The position numbers and the translations under genes are program-made. The notes under the pieces are model-generated. The model saw only the letters and a list, made by a program, of their open reading frames with translations, made no database searches and was not told the DNA's origin. 64,000 nt of DNA from Echinicola shivajiensis (GTDB lineage Bacteria > Bacteroidota > Bacteroidia > Cytophagales > Cyclobacteriaceae): NCBI RefSeq assembly GCF_018642165.1, contig NZ_JAHHZM010000016.1, positions 54,745 to 118,744 on the forward strand, given 5' to 3'. Below are positions 1 to 8,707 of the stretch, one piece after another (position 1 is the first letter of the stretch; every line of letters starts with the position of its first letter).

Positions 1-440
1 TTTTCTACAGTAAGCTCAATTTCAAAGCTTTTAGAATCATCCAAGTGACAGATTACCAAATCTGGGTTCAAAACCTCAAAAGATGAGGTGAACTTAGCGA
101 TATCTCCAGCAGTAAAAACATCTTGGTTTTTTACTTCCACAGTAATCTTACCATCTATAGAGTCGTGGATCTTCTTAAATCTAACTTGCTTAAGATTAAG
201 AATTATATCAGTAACGTCTTCCACAACGCCTTCGATAGTAGAGAATTCATGAACTACACCAGGTAATTTCACCGAGGTGATGGCGTAGCCCTCTAAGGAA
301 GAGAGCAAGATTCTTCTCAGCGCATTACCAATTGTAACCCCGTAACCTTTTTCTAGTGGTTTAAAGGTGAATAAGCCGTGGAAGTCATCAGCTTTTTCCA
401 TCACCACTTTTTCGGGCATTTGAAATGCAAGTATGGACAT
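1..440 (-). CDS. rpoA: RNA polymerase alpha subunit (partial, N-terminal part only)
   Basis: This is the alpha subunit, whose dimer is the scaffold on which beta and beta-prime assemble. Only about the first 146 codons are present, because the window starts inside the gene. The visible N-terminal domain includes the dimerisation stretch [17 protein letters not shown] near residues 30-50, which is diagnostic of the family. The start is the ATG at 438-440, giving [12 protein letters not shown]. It lies 34 bases downstream of rpsD at the end of the alpha operon, so rplQ would be expected just outside the window. No Shine-Dalgarno sequence is seen. Identity is certain; completeness cannot be judged. 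Confidence 0.97.
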   Translation of the reverse strand, partial: MSILAFQMPEKVVMEKADDFHGLFTFKPLEKGYGVTIGNALRRILLSSLEGYAITSVKLPGVVHEFSTIEGVVEDVTDIILNLKQVRFKKIHDSIDGKITVEVKNQDVFTAGDIAKFTSSFEVLNPDLVICHLDDSKSFEIELTVE

Positions 441-474
441 ATCAATAGTTCTTTTAAGTCAGAAAGTTTAGTTA

Positions 475-1080
475 TTACTTAGAGTATAGTTCGACGATAA
501 GTTGTTCCTTGATGTTCTCAGGGATATCCTCTCTAACAGGGACACTTACAAACTTACCAGATAACGAATTATTATCCCACTCTAACCATGAATAGCGGTT
601 TGCACCTCTACCCGCAAGACTAGCAGTAATTGCTTCAAGAGATTTTGATCTCTCTCTTACAGATACAATGTCACCAGGCTTCAAAGTGTATGATGGAATG
701 TTTACCAATTCACCATTCACTAGGATATGCTTATGTGAAACTAACTGTCTTGCACCTCTACGAGTAGGAGCGATACCCAATCTATAAACAGTGTTATCAA
801 GACGAGCCTCCAACAATTGAAGAAGGTTCTCACCCGTGATACCTTGCTTTCTAGAAGCGATATCAAACATTTTAGAGAATTGTCTCTCTAGAACTCCGTA
901 AATATATTTTGCTTTTTGCTTTTCAGACAACTGAATAGCATATTCTGATTGCTTCTTTCTTCTACCTCTACCGTGTTGACCAGGAGGGTAGTTTTTCTTC
1001 TGAAGTGCCTTGCTTTGTCCTTCGATAGGCTCTCCGAATTTTCTAGAAATTTTCGCTTTTGGACCTCTATATCTAGCCAT
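475..1080 (-). CDS. rpsD: 30S ribosomal protein uS4
   Basis: uS4 is a primary 16S rRNA binder that nucleates 30S body assembly and sits at the mRNA entry channel. The 201-residue product has the normal family length. It starts [17 protein letters not shown] and carries the S4 RNA-binding domain around residues 92-155 (LDNTVYRLG, then [11 protein letters not shown]). There are no N-terminal zinc-binding cysteines, so it is a zinc-free form. It lies 18 bases after rpsK and 34 before rpoA in the order rpsM-rpsK-rpsD-rpoA. In many bacteria uS4 represses its own operon; no pseudoknot target was recognised here. Confidence 0.98.
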   Translation of the reverse strand: MARYRGPKAKISRKFGEPIEGQSKALQKKNYPPGQHGRGRRKKQSEYAIQLSEKQKAKYIYGVLERQFSKMFDIASRKQGITGENLLQLLEARLDNTVYRLGIAPTRRGARQLVSHKHILVNGELVNIPSYTLKPGDIVSVRERSKSLEAITASLAGRGANRYSWLEWDNNSLSGKFVSVPVREDIPENIKEQLIVELYSK

Positions 1081-1098
1081 TCTTATTTCTTAGTTAAA

Positions 1099-1497
1099 TT
1101 AAACTCTTCTACGTTTAGGAGGACGACATCCATTATGCGGAAGCGGAGTCACATCTATAATCGTAGTAACATCAAGACCTACGTTTTGCAAGGTTCTGAT
1201 AGCTGATTCCCTACCTGAACCTGGACCTTTTACAAACACTTCAATTTTTCTTAAGCCAAGGTCATAAGCAACTTGTCCACAGTTCTGAGCGGCCATTTGG
1301 GCAGCATATGGAGTGTTCTTTTTAGAACCTCTGAAACCCATTTTACCGGCAGAAGCCCATGAAATAACCTGACCTGAATTATTGGTAATGGAAATGATGA
1401 TGTTGTTAAAAGAAGCTTTGATGTGGGCCTGGCCTACAGCTTCCACCTTAACAACTCTCTTTTTTCCTTTAGCTTTATCGTTTCTTCTTTGAGCCAT
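1099..1497 (-). CDS. rpsK: 30S ribosomal protein uS11
   Basis: uS11 lies on the 30S platform next to the mRNA exit region and the Shine-Dalgarno/anti-Shine-Dalgarno site. The 132-residue product has a basic N-terminus ([17 protein letters not shown]), the core [11 protein letters not shown], and the conserved C-terminal [18 protein letters not shown]. Gaps of 15 bases to rpsM and 18 to rpsD indicate co-transcription. uS11 in this phylum is of interest because the 16S 3' tail is thought to be held on the platform there, which would explain the scarcity of Shine-Dalgarno sequences. That point is background knowledge and is not visible in this gene. Confidence 0.98.
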   Translation of the reverse strand: MAQRRNDKAKGKKRVVKVEAVGQAHIKASFNNIIISITNNSGQVISWASAGKMGFRGSKKNTPYAAQMAAQNCGQVAYDLGLRKIEVFVKGPGSGRESAIRTLQNVGLDVTTIIDVTPLPHNGCRPPKRRRV

Positions 1498-1512
1498 AAT
1501 CTATATCAAGAT

Positions 1513-1890
1513 TTATTTAGTTGCCTTCTTCTTGTTAGCAACAGTCTTTCTCTTACCTTTTCTAGTTCTAGCGTTGTTTTTAGTCTTTTGACCTCTTACA
1601 GGAAGTCCTTTTCTGTGACGAAGACCTCTGTAACAACCGATATCCATCAATCTCTTGATGCTCAACTGCACTTCTGATTTCAAAACACCTTCAGTCTTGA
1701 ATTCTTCAGCGATAATATTTCTAATAGTAGTAGACTCATCATCTGACCACTCACCCGCTTTCTTATCAAACGAAATACCTGCTTTAGTAAGGATCGCTCT
1801 AGCAGAACTTCTACCTATACCAAAAATATAGGTTAAGCCAATTTCACCGCGCTTATTGTCGGGAATGTCAACACCTGCAATTCTTGCCAT
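1513..1890 (-). CDS. rpsM: 30S ribosomal protein uS13
   Basis: uS13 sits in the 30S head, forms intersubunit bridges with the 50S and contacts P-site tRNA with its C-terminal tail. The 125-residue product begins [17 protein letters not shown] and has the helix-two-turn-helix segment with [14 protein letters not shown] near residues 88-101. It ends in a strongly basic tail ([15 protein letters not shown]). It opens the alpha-operon group, 6 bases after rpmJ and 15 before rpsK, with no internal terminator or promoter visible. Length and motifs are ordinary. Confidence 0.98.
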   Translation of the reverse strand: MARIAGVDIPDNKRGEIGLTYIFGIGRSSARAILTKAGISFDKKAGEWSDDESTTIRNIIAEEFKTEGVLKSEVQLSIKRLMDIGCYRGLRHRKGLPVRGQKTKNNARTRKGKRKTVANKKKATK

Positions 1891-1896
1891 AATTTT

Positions 1897-2013
1897 TTAA
1901 CCTTGTCTTTGTTTAAACTTAGGATTCTTCTTGTTGATGACGTAAAGCTTTCCTTTTCTTCTGATCACTTTACAGTCCGCACTTCTCTTTTTAATAGATG
2001 CCTTAACTTTCAT
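1897..2013 (-). CDS. rpmJ: 50S ribosomal protein bL36, zinc-free (C-minus) form
   Basis: This 38-residue protein is too short for most gene callers. Translation from the ATG at 2011-2013 gives [19 protein letters not shown] at the start and NPKFKQRQG at the end, which is diagnostic of bL36, a small 23S rRNA-binding protein near the peptidyltransferase region. The zinc-binding set of the C-plus form (Cys11, Cys14, Cys27, His33) is reduced here to Cys14, with Ser11, Asn27 and Phe33, so it should not bind zinc. It lies 6 bases from both infA and rpsM, its normal place between spc and alpha genes. Confidence 0.95.
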   Translation of the reverse strand: MKVKASIKKRSADCKVIRRKGKLYVINKKNPKFKQRQG

Positions 2014-2019
2014 GACATT

Positions 2020-2238
2020 TTATTTATATCGATATACAATTCTGCCCTTTGAAAGATCGTATGGAGACATTTCTAGTTTTACCCTATCTCCAGGGAGGAT
2101 CTTTATATAGTTCATTCTCATTTTACCGGAAATGTGAGCAATCAATTGATGTCCATTTTCCAGTTCCACCTTAAACATAGCGTTGGATAACGCTTCTATT
2201 ATAGTACCATCTTGCTCTATAGATGCTTGTTTAGCCAT
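2020..2238 (-). CDS. infA: Translation initiation factor IF-1
   Basis: IF-1 occupies the 30S A site during initiation and aids IF-2 and IF-3. The 72-residue product is exactly family length and forms a single S1/OB fold: [17 protein letters not shown], then the conserved [18 protein letters not shown] and the ending [11 protein letters not shown]. It lies 2 bases after map and 6 before rpmJ, the usual secY-map-infA-rpmJ order of this phylum. No separate promoter is visible, so it probably depends on the spc transcript. Confidence 0.98.
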   Translation of the reverse strand: MAKQASIEQDGTIIEALSNAMFKVELENGHQLIAHISGKMRMNYIKILPGDRVKLEMSPYDLSKGRIVYRYK

Positions 2239-2240
2239 AT

Positions 2241-3014
2241 TTAGAATTTAAAGTTTTCTTCTATGTATTGATGCGTTGTAAGTATTTCTGTCCTGTCTTC
2301 AAATATAGCTACAGTGTGCTCAAAATGTGCCGAGGCTCTTCTATCTGCAGTACGTATAGTCCATCCATCTCTTTCTTGAACCACATTTCTCGTACCTAAA
2401 TTTACCATCGGCTCAATCGCCAACACCATACCTTCTTTCAATAAAGGACCACTCCCTTTTTTACCGTAATTAGGAACCTCTGGAGATTCATGCAAACTTT
2501 TACCCACTCCATGTCCCACAAGCTCTCTGACTACTGTGTAGCCTTTCGCTTCAACATACTTTTGAATGGCATTTCCAATATCTCCGATTCTTTTACCGGC
2601 AATTGCACTTTCAATACCTAAATACAATGATTCTTTGGTTGCCTTGAGCAATGACAATACTTTTGGGGAAACTTCACCGACAGGGTAAGTATAAGCGGAA
2701 TCGCTATGAAAACCTTGGTGAAAGACTCCACAATCTATTGAGATTATATCGCCATCTTTCAAAACATACCCACTTGGAAATCCGTGAACGACTACTTCGT
2801 TCACAGAAATACAAAGTGAGGCGGGAAAACCATTGTATCCTTTAAATGAAGGTATACCTCCGTGATCCCTTATAAATTCTTCAGCAACTTTATCTAAGTC
2901 AGCGGTCTTTACCCCTGGCTTTACAAGTTTGGCCACTTCTCCGTGAGCCTTACCTAATATTTGAGCACTTTCTTTTATTAACTGGACTTCCTCTGAAGTC
3001 TTATAATGTATCAT
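2241..3014 (-). CDS. map: Type I methionine aminopeptidase
   Basis: This cytosolic metalloenzyme removes the initiator methionine from nascent proteins whose second residue is small. The 257-residue product is of type Ia length with no N-terminal extension. The pita-bread metal ligands are visible: the Asp pair in [18 protein letters not shown], His in [11 protein letters not shown], Glu in VLAIEPMV and Glu in HFEHTVAIF. Substrate-contacting His is in VVHGFPSG. It lies 1 base from secY and 2 from infA. adk, which often sits between secY and map elsewhere, is absent here. Confidence 0.97.
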   Translation of the reverse strand: MIHYKTSEEVQLIKESAQILGKAHGEVAKLVKPGVKTADLDKVAEEFIRDHGGIPSFKGYNGFPASLCISVNEVVVHGFPSGYVLKDGDIISIDCGVFHQGFHSDSAYTYPVGEVSPKVLSLLKATKESLYLGIESAIAGKRIGDIGNAIQKYVEAKGYTVVRELVGHGVGKSLHESPEVPNYGKKGSGPLLKEGMVLAIEPMVNLGTRNVVQERDGWTIRTADRRASAHFEHTVAIFEDRTEILTTHQYIEENFKF

Positions 3015-3015
3015 A

Positions 3016-4332
3016 TTATGCTACTGCGTAATTTGAAGGATTGTTTTTCATGTTGCCACTCTTCATCATTCCTTCATAGTGCCTCATCAGTAGATAGCTT
3101 TCTATTTGTCTCAAGGTATCCATGATCACACCCACCATAATCAGTAAAGATGTACCACCATAGAAACCTGAGAACTGATTACTAACTCCAGCCATCATAG
3201 CGAAAGCAGGCATAATAGCCACAGCTGCCAATAATACAGATCCTGGTAAGGTAATCCTTGAAATTATATTATCTATAAAATCTGCTGTTGGCGCTCCAGG
3301 CTTAACACCAGGAACAAATCCTCCATTCCTTTTCATATCCTCAGCAATTTGTTCTGGATTAACAGTAATTGCAGTGTAGAAAAAGGTAAACAGAATAATC
3401 ATGATAGCAAATACCAAGTTGTACTGCCAAGATGTAGGACTACTGAATGTGTTACCAATATAATTGGCAATGTCACTTTCCGAAGCCCAAATTTGAGCTA
3501 CCAATGCAGGCACAAACATTAATGACTGTGCAAAGATGATAGGCATCACACCAGAGGCATTTACCTTTATAGGGATATACTGACGTTGACCTCCGTATAC
3601 TTTACCTCCAACAACTTGCTTGGCGTATTGTACAGGTATTCTTCTAGTCGCTTCTGTCAAGGCTACTACGCCTACAACAACGAAGAACAACACAAAGAAT
3701 TCAATGATCAACAACAATGCCCCAGATGTACCTTTTGATACTACCTCACCCAAAATTGCTCCTGGGAATCTAGAGATAATACCGATCATGATCAGCATTG
3801 AAATACCATTACCAATTCCTTTCTCAGTGATTTTCTCTCCAAGCCACATGCAGAACATGGTACCTGAAGCCAATAGTACAAGAGAGCTAAAGGTAAATAA
3901 TGTCTTACTAACCATGATGGCTTCATTAGGAATAGTAGCGGTAATATACCCCACACCTTGAGCCAAGGTAATCAAGATGGTCAACACTCTTGTAATTTGG
4001 TTGATTCTCTTCCTTCCAGACTCACCTTCCTTTTGAAGCTTTTGAAAATAAGGTACTCCAACAGTTAATAATTGCAATACAATAGATGCAGAGATATAAG
4101 GCATAATACCTAATCCAAAGATAGAAGCATTACTAAATGCCCCCCCCAGGAAAGTGTCTATCAAACCGAAAATACCCTCAGAGGATTCTTTCAGTTGGCT
4201 AGGATCCACACCTGGTAATACGATATAAGAACCCAATCTGAATACAATCAGAAAACCGATTGTATTCAGGATACGGATCCTTAAATCTTCAATAGAAAAG
4301 ATATTCTTAACTGTTGAGATAAATTTTTTCAT
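3016..4332 (-). CDS. secY: Protein translocase subunit SecY
   Basis: SecY is the channel-forming subunit of the SecYEG translocon, carrying signal-peptide-bearing proteins across or into the inner membrane. The 438-residue product has about ten hydrophobic segments. Diagnostic motifs are the first helix with GFLIVFRLGSYIVLPGVD, the plug/TM2 region IFGLGIMPYISASI, and the cytoplasmic loop TEATRRIPVQYAKQ that binds SecA and ribosomes. SecE is encoded separately at 28.3 kb. It is embedded in the spc operon with gaps of 3 bases to rplO and 1 base to map, so its synthesis is tied to that of the ribosome. Confidence 0.98.
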   Translation of the reverse strand: MKKFISTVKNIFSIEDLRIRILNTIGFLIVFRLGSYIVLPGVDPSQLKESSEGIFGLIDTFLGGAFSNASIFGLGIMPYISASIVLQLLTVGVPYFQKLQKEGESGRKRINQITRVLTILITLAQGVGYITATIPNEAIMVSKTLFTFSSLVLLASGTMFCMWLGEKITEKGIGNGISMLIMIGIISRFPGAILGEVVSKGTSGALLLIIEFFVLFFVVVGVVALTEATRRIPVQYAKQVVGGKVYGGQRQYIPIKVNASGVMPIIFAQSLMFVPALVAQIWASESDIANYIGNTFSSPTSWQYNLVFAIMIILFTFFYTAITVNPEQIAEDMKRNGGFVPGVKPGAPTADFIDNIISRITLPGSVLLAAVAIMPAFAMMAGVSNQFSGFYGGTSLLIMVGVIMDTLRQIESYLLMRHYEGMMKSGNMKNNPSNYAVA

Positions 4333-4335
4333 TGG

Positions 4336-4782
4336 TTAAATCTTGTTAACAGTCCCGCCCAATTTTTCAATAGTTTCTATAGCAGAAGCTGAGAAATAAT
4401 GAGCACTTACGTTTAATTTCGCCGTAAGTTCGCCTCTTCCTAGGACTTTTACAACATCTTTTTTAGAAACCAATCCATTTTCTACCAAAGTATCAAACGT
4501 AACAGTGTCAGTATTAAGCTTTTCAGCTACTGATTGTAATACGTCTAAATTAATTGGTTTGCATTCGATTCTATTAAGACTCTTGAAGCCAAACTTAGGA
4601 ACTCTTCTTTGAAGTGGCATCTGACCACCTTCAAAGCCCAATTTCCGGCTATATCCAGATCTTGATTGAGCACCTTTATGACCTCTTGTTGAAGTTCCTC
4701 CTCTTCCAGATCCTGTACCACGACCGATTCTCTTTCGGCTTTTTACAGAACCTTTTGCAGGTTGTAATGTATGTAGTTTCAT
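4336..4782 (-). CDS. rplO: 50S ribosomal protein uL15
   Basis: uL15 is a late-assembling 50S protein that threads between 23S rRNA domains. The 148-residue product begins MKLHTLQPAKGSVKSRKRIG, followed by the glycine/arginine-rich extension GRGTGSGRGGTSTRGHKGAQ. The globular part has GFEGGQMPLQRRVPKFGF and the C-terminus ends in IEKLGGTVNKI. Spacing is 2 bases to rpmD and 3 to secY, so it is co-transcribed within the spc block. Nothing is unusual. Confidence 0.98.
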   Translation of the reverse strand: MKLHTLQPAKGSVKSRKRIGRGTGSGRGGTSTRGHKGAQSRSGYSRKLGFEGGQMPLQRRVPKFGFKSLNRIECKPINLDVLQSVAEKLNTDTVTFDTLVENGLVSKKDVVKVLGRGELTAKLNVSAHYFSASAIETIEKLGGTVNKI

Positions 4783-4784
4783 AA

Positions 4785-4964
4785 TTAGGCTTCCTCCACT
4801 TTTACAAGGTGACTAACTTTTCTTATCATTCCAGCAATCTGGGGAGTATTCTCTACTTCCACAGATTTATTGATCTTACCAAGACCCAAAGCAACAATGG
4901 TTGCTTTTTGATTCTTTGGTCTGTTGATCGTGCTTTTAACTTGCGTTACTTTTACCTTCGCCAT
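4785..4964 (-). CDS. rpmD: 50S ribosomal protein uL30
   Basis: uL30 is a small 50S surface protein. The chosen ATG at 4962-4964 gives 59 residues ([18 protein letters not shown]... HLVKVEEA), the normal bacterial length. An open frame continues 21 codons upstream, but it would overlap rpsE and has no family resemblance, so the longer start is rejected. It sits 4 bases after rpsE and 2 before rplO. Motifs: [18 protein letters not shown] and a central [17 protein letters not shown]. Confidence 0.96.
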   Translation of the reverse strand: MAKVKVTQVKSTINRPKNQKATIVALGLGKINKSVEVENTPQIAGMIRKVSHLVKVEEA

Positions 4965-4968
4965 GTTC

Positions 4969-5487
4969 TTACCCGTTAAATACTTTAGACAATTTAACAC
5001 CACGTTGTTGTGAAACCGCGATAGCATCTCTCATTTGAGACAAGGCATCGATGGTAGCTTTCACCACATTGTGAGGGTTTGAAGATCCTTTGGACTTAGC
5101 CAATACATCTGTAACACCAGCACTTTCCAATACAGCACGCATCGCACCACCCGCAATAACACCGGTACCTGGAGCAGCTGGCTTGATCAAAACCAATCCA
5201 CCGCCGAATTTACCAATAGCTTCGTGAGGAATAGTTCCTTTCAAGATTGGCACTTGTACCAAACTCTTTTTAGCGTCCTCTATACCTTTGGTAATTGCAT
5301 CGGTCACCTCATTAGCTTTACCTAATCCGTATCCCACGACACCGTTACCATCTCCTACAACTACTATAGCAGAAAAAGAGAACCTTCTACCACCTTTCAC
5401 TACTTTAGCTACTCGGTTAATAGCTACTACTTTTTCCTTAAGCTCTGTATCTGTTGCCCTAATGGGTTTTTTTCTTAATTGGGACAT
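4969..5487 (-). CDS. rpsE: 30S ribosomal protein uS5
   Basis: uS5 stands at the mRNA entry tunnel and is important for decoding accuracy and mRNA unwinding. The 172-residue product has the N-terminal dsRBD-like domain ([20 protein letters not shown], residues 18-37) and the ribosomal S5 C-terminal fold ([17 protein letters not shown]). The G-rich loop [20 protein letters not shown] is intact, with none of the known resistance-type deletions apparent. The gap is 6 bases to rplR and 4 to rpmD. Confidence 0.98.
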   Translation of the reverse strand: MSQLRKKPIRATDTELKEKVVAINRVAKVVKGGRRFSFSAIVVVGDGNGVVGYGLGKANEVTDAITKGIEDAKKSLVQVPILKGTIPHEAIGKFGGGLVLIKPAAPGTGVIAGGAMRAVLESAGVTDVLAKSKGSSNPHNVVKATIDALSQMRDAIAVSQQRGVKLSKVFNG

Positions 5488-5493
5488 AATTAA

Positions 5494-5844
5494 TTAAAAT
5501 TTAAGGCCACCTTCTCTCGCACCATCGGCAAGAGCTTTTACATTACCATGATATAAGTAGCCACTTCTATCAAAAACTACTTCTGTGAATCCGCCTGCTA
5601 CTGCACGCTCGGCTATTTTTTTTCCCACTTCCTTAGAAACAGAAATATTAGCGTTCTTAGTAGCACCAAGCTCCTTAGAAGAAGCTTGTGCTAGCGTGTG
5701 ACCCTTAAGGTCGTCAATTAGTTGAGCGTATATTCCCGTATTGCTTTTAAATACGGACAAACGAGGTCTTTTATCAGTACCGGAAATCTTCTTCCGGATA
5801 CTTCTCTTGATCCTAAGTCTTCTTGAATTCTTATTAAAAGCCAT
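5494..5844 (-). CDS. rplR: 50S ribosomal protein uL18
   Basis: uL18 binds 5S rRNA and, with uL5, anchors the central protuberance. The 116-residue product begins [20 protein letters not shown], has the conserved [19 protein letters not shown] core and ends [19 protein letters not shown], close to the family consensus. It lies 7 bases after rplF and 6 before rpsE. Its partner uL5 is encoded in the same unit at 7.2 kb. Length is normal. Confidence 0.98.
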   Translation of the reverse strand: MAFNKNSRRLRIKRSIRKKISGTDKRPRLSVFKSNTGIYAQLIDDLKGHTLAQASSKELGATKNANISVSKEVGKKIAERAVAGGFTEVVFDRSGYLYHGNVKALADGAREGGLKF

Positions 5845-5851
5845 CTCTCAA

Positions 5852-6409
5852 TTATTTTTTAGCGGCAGTTTTACCAGCCTTACGTCTAACAATCTCACCT
5901 ACGAAACGGATACCTTTACCTTTGTAAGGCTCAACCTTACGTAGAGACTTGATTTTAGCGGCTATTTGCCCGATCAATTCTTTATCAATACCCTCTAGGG
6001 TTACCAATGGGTTTTTACCCTTTGGAGTCTCAGCATTCACTTTAATCTCTGCTGGAAGTGCAAAAAAGATACTGTGAGAGTAACCTAAAGAAAGTTCTAA
6101 AACTTGACCTTGGTTGGCGGCTTTATAACCCACACCCACTAGTTCCAATTCCTTTTTGTAACCTTCGCTAACACCAACAACCATATTGTTGATCAAAGAA
6201 CGATACAGGCCGTGAAGTGACTTATGTCTCTTCGATTCGGTAGGACGAGTCAAAACAACTTGATTGTCTTCCACCGCAACGGCAATGTCGGGATTCACAT
6301 CCTGAGATAGCGTACCTTTGGGACCTTTAACAGTAACAACATTACCTGTTGCCACGTCTACAGTAACACCCGCTGGTAGATTTATTGGTTTTTTACCTAT
6401 TCTTGACAT
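5852..6409 (-). CDS. rplF: 50S ribosomal protein uL6
   Basis: uL6 lies at the base of the bL12 stalk near the sarcin-ricin loop and is needed for late 50S maturation. The 185-residue product has the two tandem repeats typical of the family. The first starts MSRIGKKPINLPAGVTVDV. The second carries the signature region KVEPYKGKGIRFVGEIVRRK near residues 155-175, followed by KAGKTAAKK. Spacing is 10 bases to rpsH and 7 to rplR. No anomalies are seen. Confidence 0.98.
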   Translation of the reverse strand: MSRIGKKPINLPAGVTVDVATGNVVTVKGPKGTLSQDVNPDIAVAVEDNQVVLTRPTESKRHKSLHGLYRSLINNMVVGVSEGYKKELELVGVGYKAANQGQVLELSLGYSHSIFFALPAEIKVNAETPKGKNPLVTLEGIDKELIGQIAAKIKSLRKVEPYKGKGIRFVGEIVRRKAGKTAAKK

Positions 6410-6419
6410 AACGGTATTA

Positions 6420-6815
6420 TTAATATACGTAACAAAGTACTTCCCCGCCGATACCTTCGGTACGGGCTTCCTTATCAGTCATCACTCCTCTAGAAGTGGA
6501 GATAATCGCAATTCCTAGGCCGTTGATTACTCTAGGAAGTTCATCTTTCGGTGCGTATTTTCTTAGACCTGGCTTACTTACTCTAGAAAGATTAACGATA
6601 GCATTCTGCTTAGTAGATGGGTTGTACTTCAGGGCAATTTTAATCGTTCCCTGAGGTCCATTCTCCTCGAACTTATAGTTCTGGATATATCCCTTATCGT
6701 GAAGCACTTTCGTAATCTCCTTCTTGATATTAGAAGCAGGTATCTCAACGATACGGTGAGATGCCTTAATGGCATTTCTCAACCTGGTCAAATAATCAGC
6801 TATTGGATCAGTCAT
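6420..6815 (-). CDS. rpsH: 30S ribosomal protein uS8
   Basis: uS8 is a primary binder of 16S helix 21 in the central domain. In well-studied bacteria it represses the spc operon by binding its own mRNA. The 131-residue product begins [15 protein letters not shown] and ends with the signature [22 protein letters not shown]. It follows an 81-base gap, the widest inside the S10-spc-alpha array, and this gap contains a candidate promoter (6853-6883). uS8 and the genes after it may therefore have an additional transcription start. Confidence 0.98.
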   Translation of the reverse strand: MTDPIADYLTRLRNAIKASHRIVEIPASNIKKEITKVLHDKGYIQNYKFEENGPQGTIKIALKYNPSTKQNAIVNLSRVSKPGLRKYAPKDELPRVINGLGIAIISTSRGVMTDKEARTEGIGGEVLCYVY

Positions 6816-6852
6816 ATTATTATAAGTCTAACTGCATGCGCTTTAAGGCGTG

Positions 6853-6883
6853 CAAAGTTACACATTGATTCTTAGAATAAAAA
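6853..6883 (-). promoter_or_regulatory. Possible internal promoter before rpsH
   Basis: On the minus strand a -7 box TAACTTTG (6853-6860) matches the Bacteroidetes consensus TAnnTTTG exactly. At the standard 19-base spacing upstream stands TTTT (6880-6883) instead of TTTG. It lies in the 81-base rpsN-rpsH gap, the only wide gap of the array. A start near 6847 would give a leader of about 32 bases for rpsH. Support is one perfect and one three-quarter box, so moderate at best. Confidence 0.4.
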
Positions 6884-6896
6884 CTTTTTCTGATTT

Positions 6897-7166
6897 TTAC
6901 CAGCTCGCTTTAGTTATACCAGGAATTTTTCCCGCAGAAGCCATTTCTCTAAAGGTAACCCTGTTGATACCAAACTTCCTCATATAACCTTTAGGACGGC
7001 CAGTCAATTTACATCTGTTGTGAAGTCTTACTGGAGATGCATTTTTAGGCAGTTTATCCAGTGCTTCAAAATCACCGGCTGCTTTTAATTCAGCTCTCTT
7101 CTTAGCATACTTTGCAACAAGACGCTCTCTTTTTCTTTCACGAGCTTTGATCGCTTCTCTTGCCAT
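6897..7166 (-). CDS. rpsN: 30S ribosomal protein uS14, zinc-free form
   Basis: uS14 is a late-assembling 30S head protein. The 89-residue product is the long C-minus type. It lacks the paired CxxC motifs of the short zinc-binding form and has a single Cys in [20 protein letters not shown]. It begins [20 protein letters not shown] and ends [11 protein letters not shown]. It lies 2 bases after rplE. With bL36 also zinc-free, two classical zinc ribosomal proteins of this cluster have dispensed with the metal. Confidence 0.98.
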   Translation of the reverse strand: MAREAIKARERKRERLVAKYAKKRAELKAAGDFEALDKLPKNASPVRLHNRCKLTGRPKGYMRKFGINRVTFREMASAGKIPGITKASW

Positions 7167-7168
7167 AA

Positions 7169-7729
7169 TTATTCTTCTTTATTATTATTTACAAAAGGCA
7201 TCCCGAAAGCTTTCAACAAGGCATAGCTCTCTTCATCTGTTTCAGCAGTAGTCACAAACGTGATGTCCATACCTGAGATTCTGTTCACTTTCTCAATGCT
7301 GATTTCTGGGAAGATAATCTGCTCCGTGACACCCAAGGTGTAGTTTCCTCTTCCGTCAAAACCTTTGTCGCTGATTCCTTTGAAGTCCCTTACACGTGGC
7401 AGAGCCACAGTAGTAAGACGATCAAGGAATTCCCACATTTTGTCTCCACGAAGGGTAACTTTTGCACCAATTGGCATACCGTCTCTCAACTTAAAGTTAG
7501 AGATAGAGTTTTTAGCTTTAGTAGCTACAGCTCTTTGACCAGTGATCAAAGTAAGCTCTTCAACTCCTTGGTCTACCAATTTTTTATCAGCAACAGCTGC
7601 ACCAATACCTTTGTTGATCACGATTTTGGTCAACTTAGGCACCTGCATTACTGTTTTATATTGGAATTTCTCCTTAAGTGCAGGAGAAATTTCCTTAACG
7701 TATTTTTCTTTTACTCTAGGATTAGCCAT
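7169..7729 (-). CDS. rplE: 50S ribosomal protein uL5
   Basis: uL5 binds 5S rRNA in the central protuberance and contacts P-site tRNA. The 186-residue product begins [20 protein letters not shown], carries [14 protein letters not shown] and a C-terminal [16 protein letters not shown]. Its ATG overlaps the last 8 bases of rplX, and a ten-base perfect match to the anti-Shine-Dalgarno sequence (7731-7740) sits one base before the start. This is striking in a cluster that otherwise lacks such sites, and it points to translational coupling with rplX. Confidence 0.98.
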   Translation of the reverse strand: MANPRVKEKYVKEISPALKEKFQYKTVMQVPKLTKIVINKGIGAAVADKKLVDQGVEELTLITGQRAVATKAKNSISNFKLRDGMPIGAKVTLRGDKMWEFLDRLTTVALPRVRDFKGISDKGFDGRGNYTLGVTEQIIFPEISIEKVNRISGMDITFVTTAETDEESYALLKAFGMPFVNNNKEE

Positions 7730-8066
7730 TGATCACCTCCCCGGTTTTCTTAGAATATCTAACTAATTTTCCATTTTCACCTGGCTTTCTTCCTGTTCTG
7801 GTAGCTTCACCAGTTTTAGGGTCTACAAGCATCAAGTTACTTACATGAATGGCAGCCTCTTTCTTTTCGATACCTCCTTGAGGGTTGGTAGCTGTAGGCT
7901 TTACGTGCTTGGTTACCATGTTAAGGCCTTCAACGATAGCTCTGCTCTTCTCCAAGTTTACCGAAAGTACTTTACCAGTCTTACCTTTGTCATCACCAGA
8001 CAATACTTTTACAGTATCGCCAGTTTTGATGTGCAATTTTGGTTGCTTATTCTTTTTTCTTTCCAT
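7722..8066 (-). CDS. rplX: 50S ribosomal protein uL24
   Basis: uL24 initiates 50S assembly at the 5' end of 23S rRNA. The 114-residue product has the KOW motif in [20 protein letters not shown] (residues 14-33) and the family motif [20 protein letters not shown]. Its last codons (Glu-Val-Ile-Asn-Gly-stop) overlap the rplE start, and the Glu-Val-Ile codons double as the rplE Shine-Dalgarno sequence. The upstream gap to rplN is 2 bases. Length is normal for the family. Confidence 0.98.
   Translation of the reverse strand: MERKKNKQPKLHIKTGDTVKVLSGDDKGKTGKVLSVNLEKSRAIVEGLNMVTKHVKPTATNPQGGIEKKEAAIHVSNLMLVDPKTGEATRTGRKPGENGKLVRYSKKTGEVING
7731..7740 (-). promoter_or_regulatory. Extended Shine-Dalgarno sequence of rplE inside rplX
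   Basis: Minus-strand GGAGGTGATC is followed by A and then the rplE ATG. It is fully complementary to the conserved 16S 3' tail GATCACCTCC. The core GGAGG lies 6 bases from the start codon, an ideal distance. The same bases encode the Glu-Val-Ile codons near the end of rplX. Neighbouring ribosomal protein genes have A/T-rich leaders without such a site, so it probably matters for coupled synthesis of uL5 after uL24. Confidence 0.8.
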
Positions 8067-8068
8067 GA

Positions 8069-8437
8069 TTACAATACTTCTGGTGCCAAAGATACGATCT
8101 TCATAAATTGCTTCTCTCTCAGCTCTCTTGCTACCGGACCAAAGATACGTGTACCTCTTGGCTCGTCGTTATTGTTCAAAAGAACTGCTGCGTTATCTTC
8201 AAAACGGATATAAGATCCATCTTTTCTTCTAACTTCTTTTCGAGTTCTTACGATCACCGCTTTAGAAACGGTACCTTTTTTCATATTGCTGGAAGAAAGA
8301 GCAGACTTTACCGTCACGACAACTTTATCTCCGATAGAGGCATATCTCTTACCGGTTCCTCCCAGTACTCGGATAACAAGCACTTCCTTGGCACCTGAAT
8401 TATCCGCTACACTTAATCTGGATTCTGACTGTATCAT
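8069..8437 (-). CDS. rplN: 50S ribosomal protein uL14
   Basis: uL14 lies at the subunit interface, forming bridges to 16S helix 14 and serving as the docking site for the silencing factor RsfS. The 122-residue product is of the standard length, begins [20 protein letters not shown] and has the basic strand [20 protein letters not shown] and [16 protein letters not shown] near the C-terminus. Two-base gaps on both sides (rpsQ, rplX) place it firmly in the operon. Confidence 0.98.
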   Translation of the reverse strand: MIQSESRLSVADNSGAKEVLVIRVLGGTGKRYASIGDKVVVTVKSALSSSNMKKGTVSKAVIVRTRKEVRRKDGSYIRFEDNAAVLLNNNDEPRGTRIFGPVARELREKQFMKIVSLAPEVL

Positions 8438-8439
8438 GA

Positions 8440-8700
8440 TTATTTAGCTCTTTCTAATATTTCTACTAATCTCCAACGCTTATTCTTACTCAGCGGACGA
8501 GTTTCACTAATTTTAACGAGGTCTCCTTTGCCACACTCGTTTTTCTCGTCATGAACCATAAATTTGGTAGTCTTAGCAACAAACTTACCGTAAATCGGGT
8601 GCTTAACCCTTCTCTCTACGGCTACAGTGATGGATTTATCCATTTTGCTGCTGACTACTTTTCCTATTCTTTCTTTACGTAGATTTCTCTCAGTAGCCAT
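8440..8700 (-). CDS. rpsQ: 30S ribosomal protein uS17
   Basis: uS17 is an early-binding OB-fold protein of the 30S body. The 86-residue product begins [20 protein letters not shown] and carries the family signature [17 protein letters not shown], then [20 protein letters not shown]. It is 7 bases downstream of rpmC and 2 upstream of rplN. Length and motifs are unremarkable. Confidence 0.98.
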   Translation of the reverse strand: MATERNLRKERIGKVVSSKMDKSITVAVERRVKHPIYGKFVAKTTKFMVHDEKNECGKGDLVKISETRPLSKNKRWRLVEILERAK

Positions 8701-8707
8701 CTTCTTA

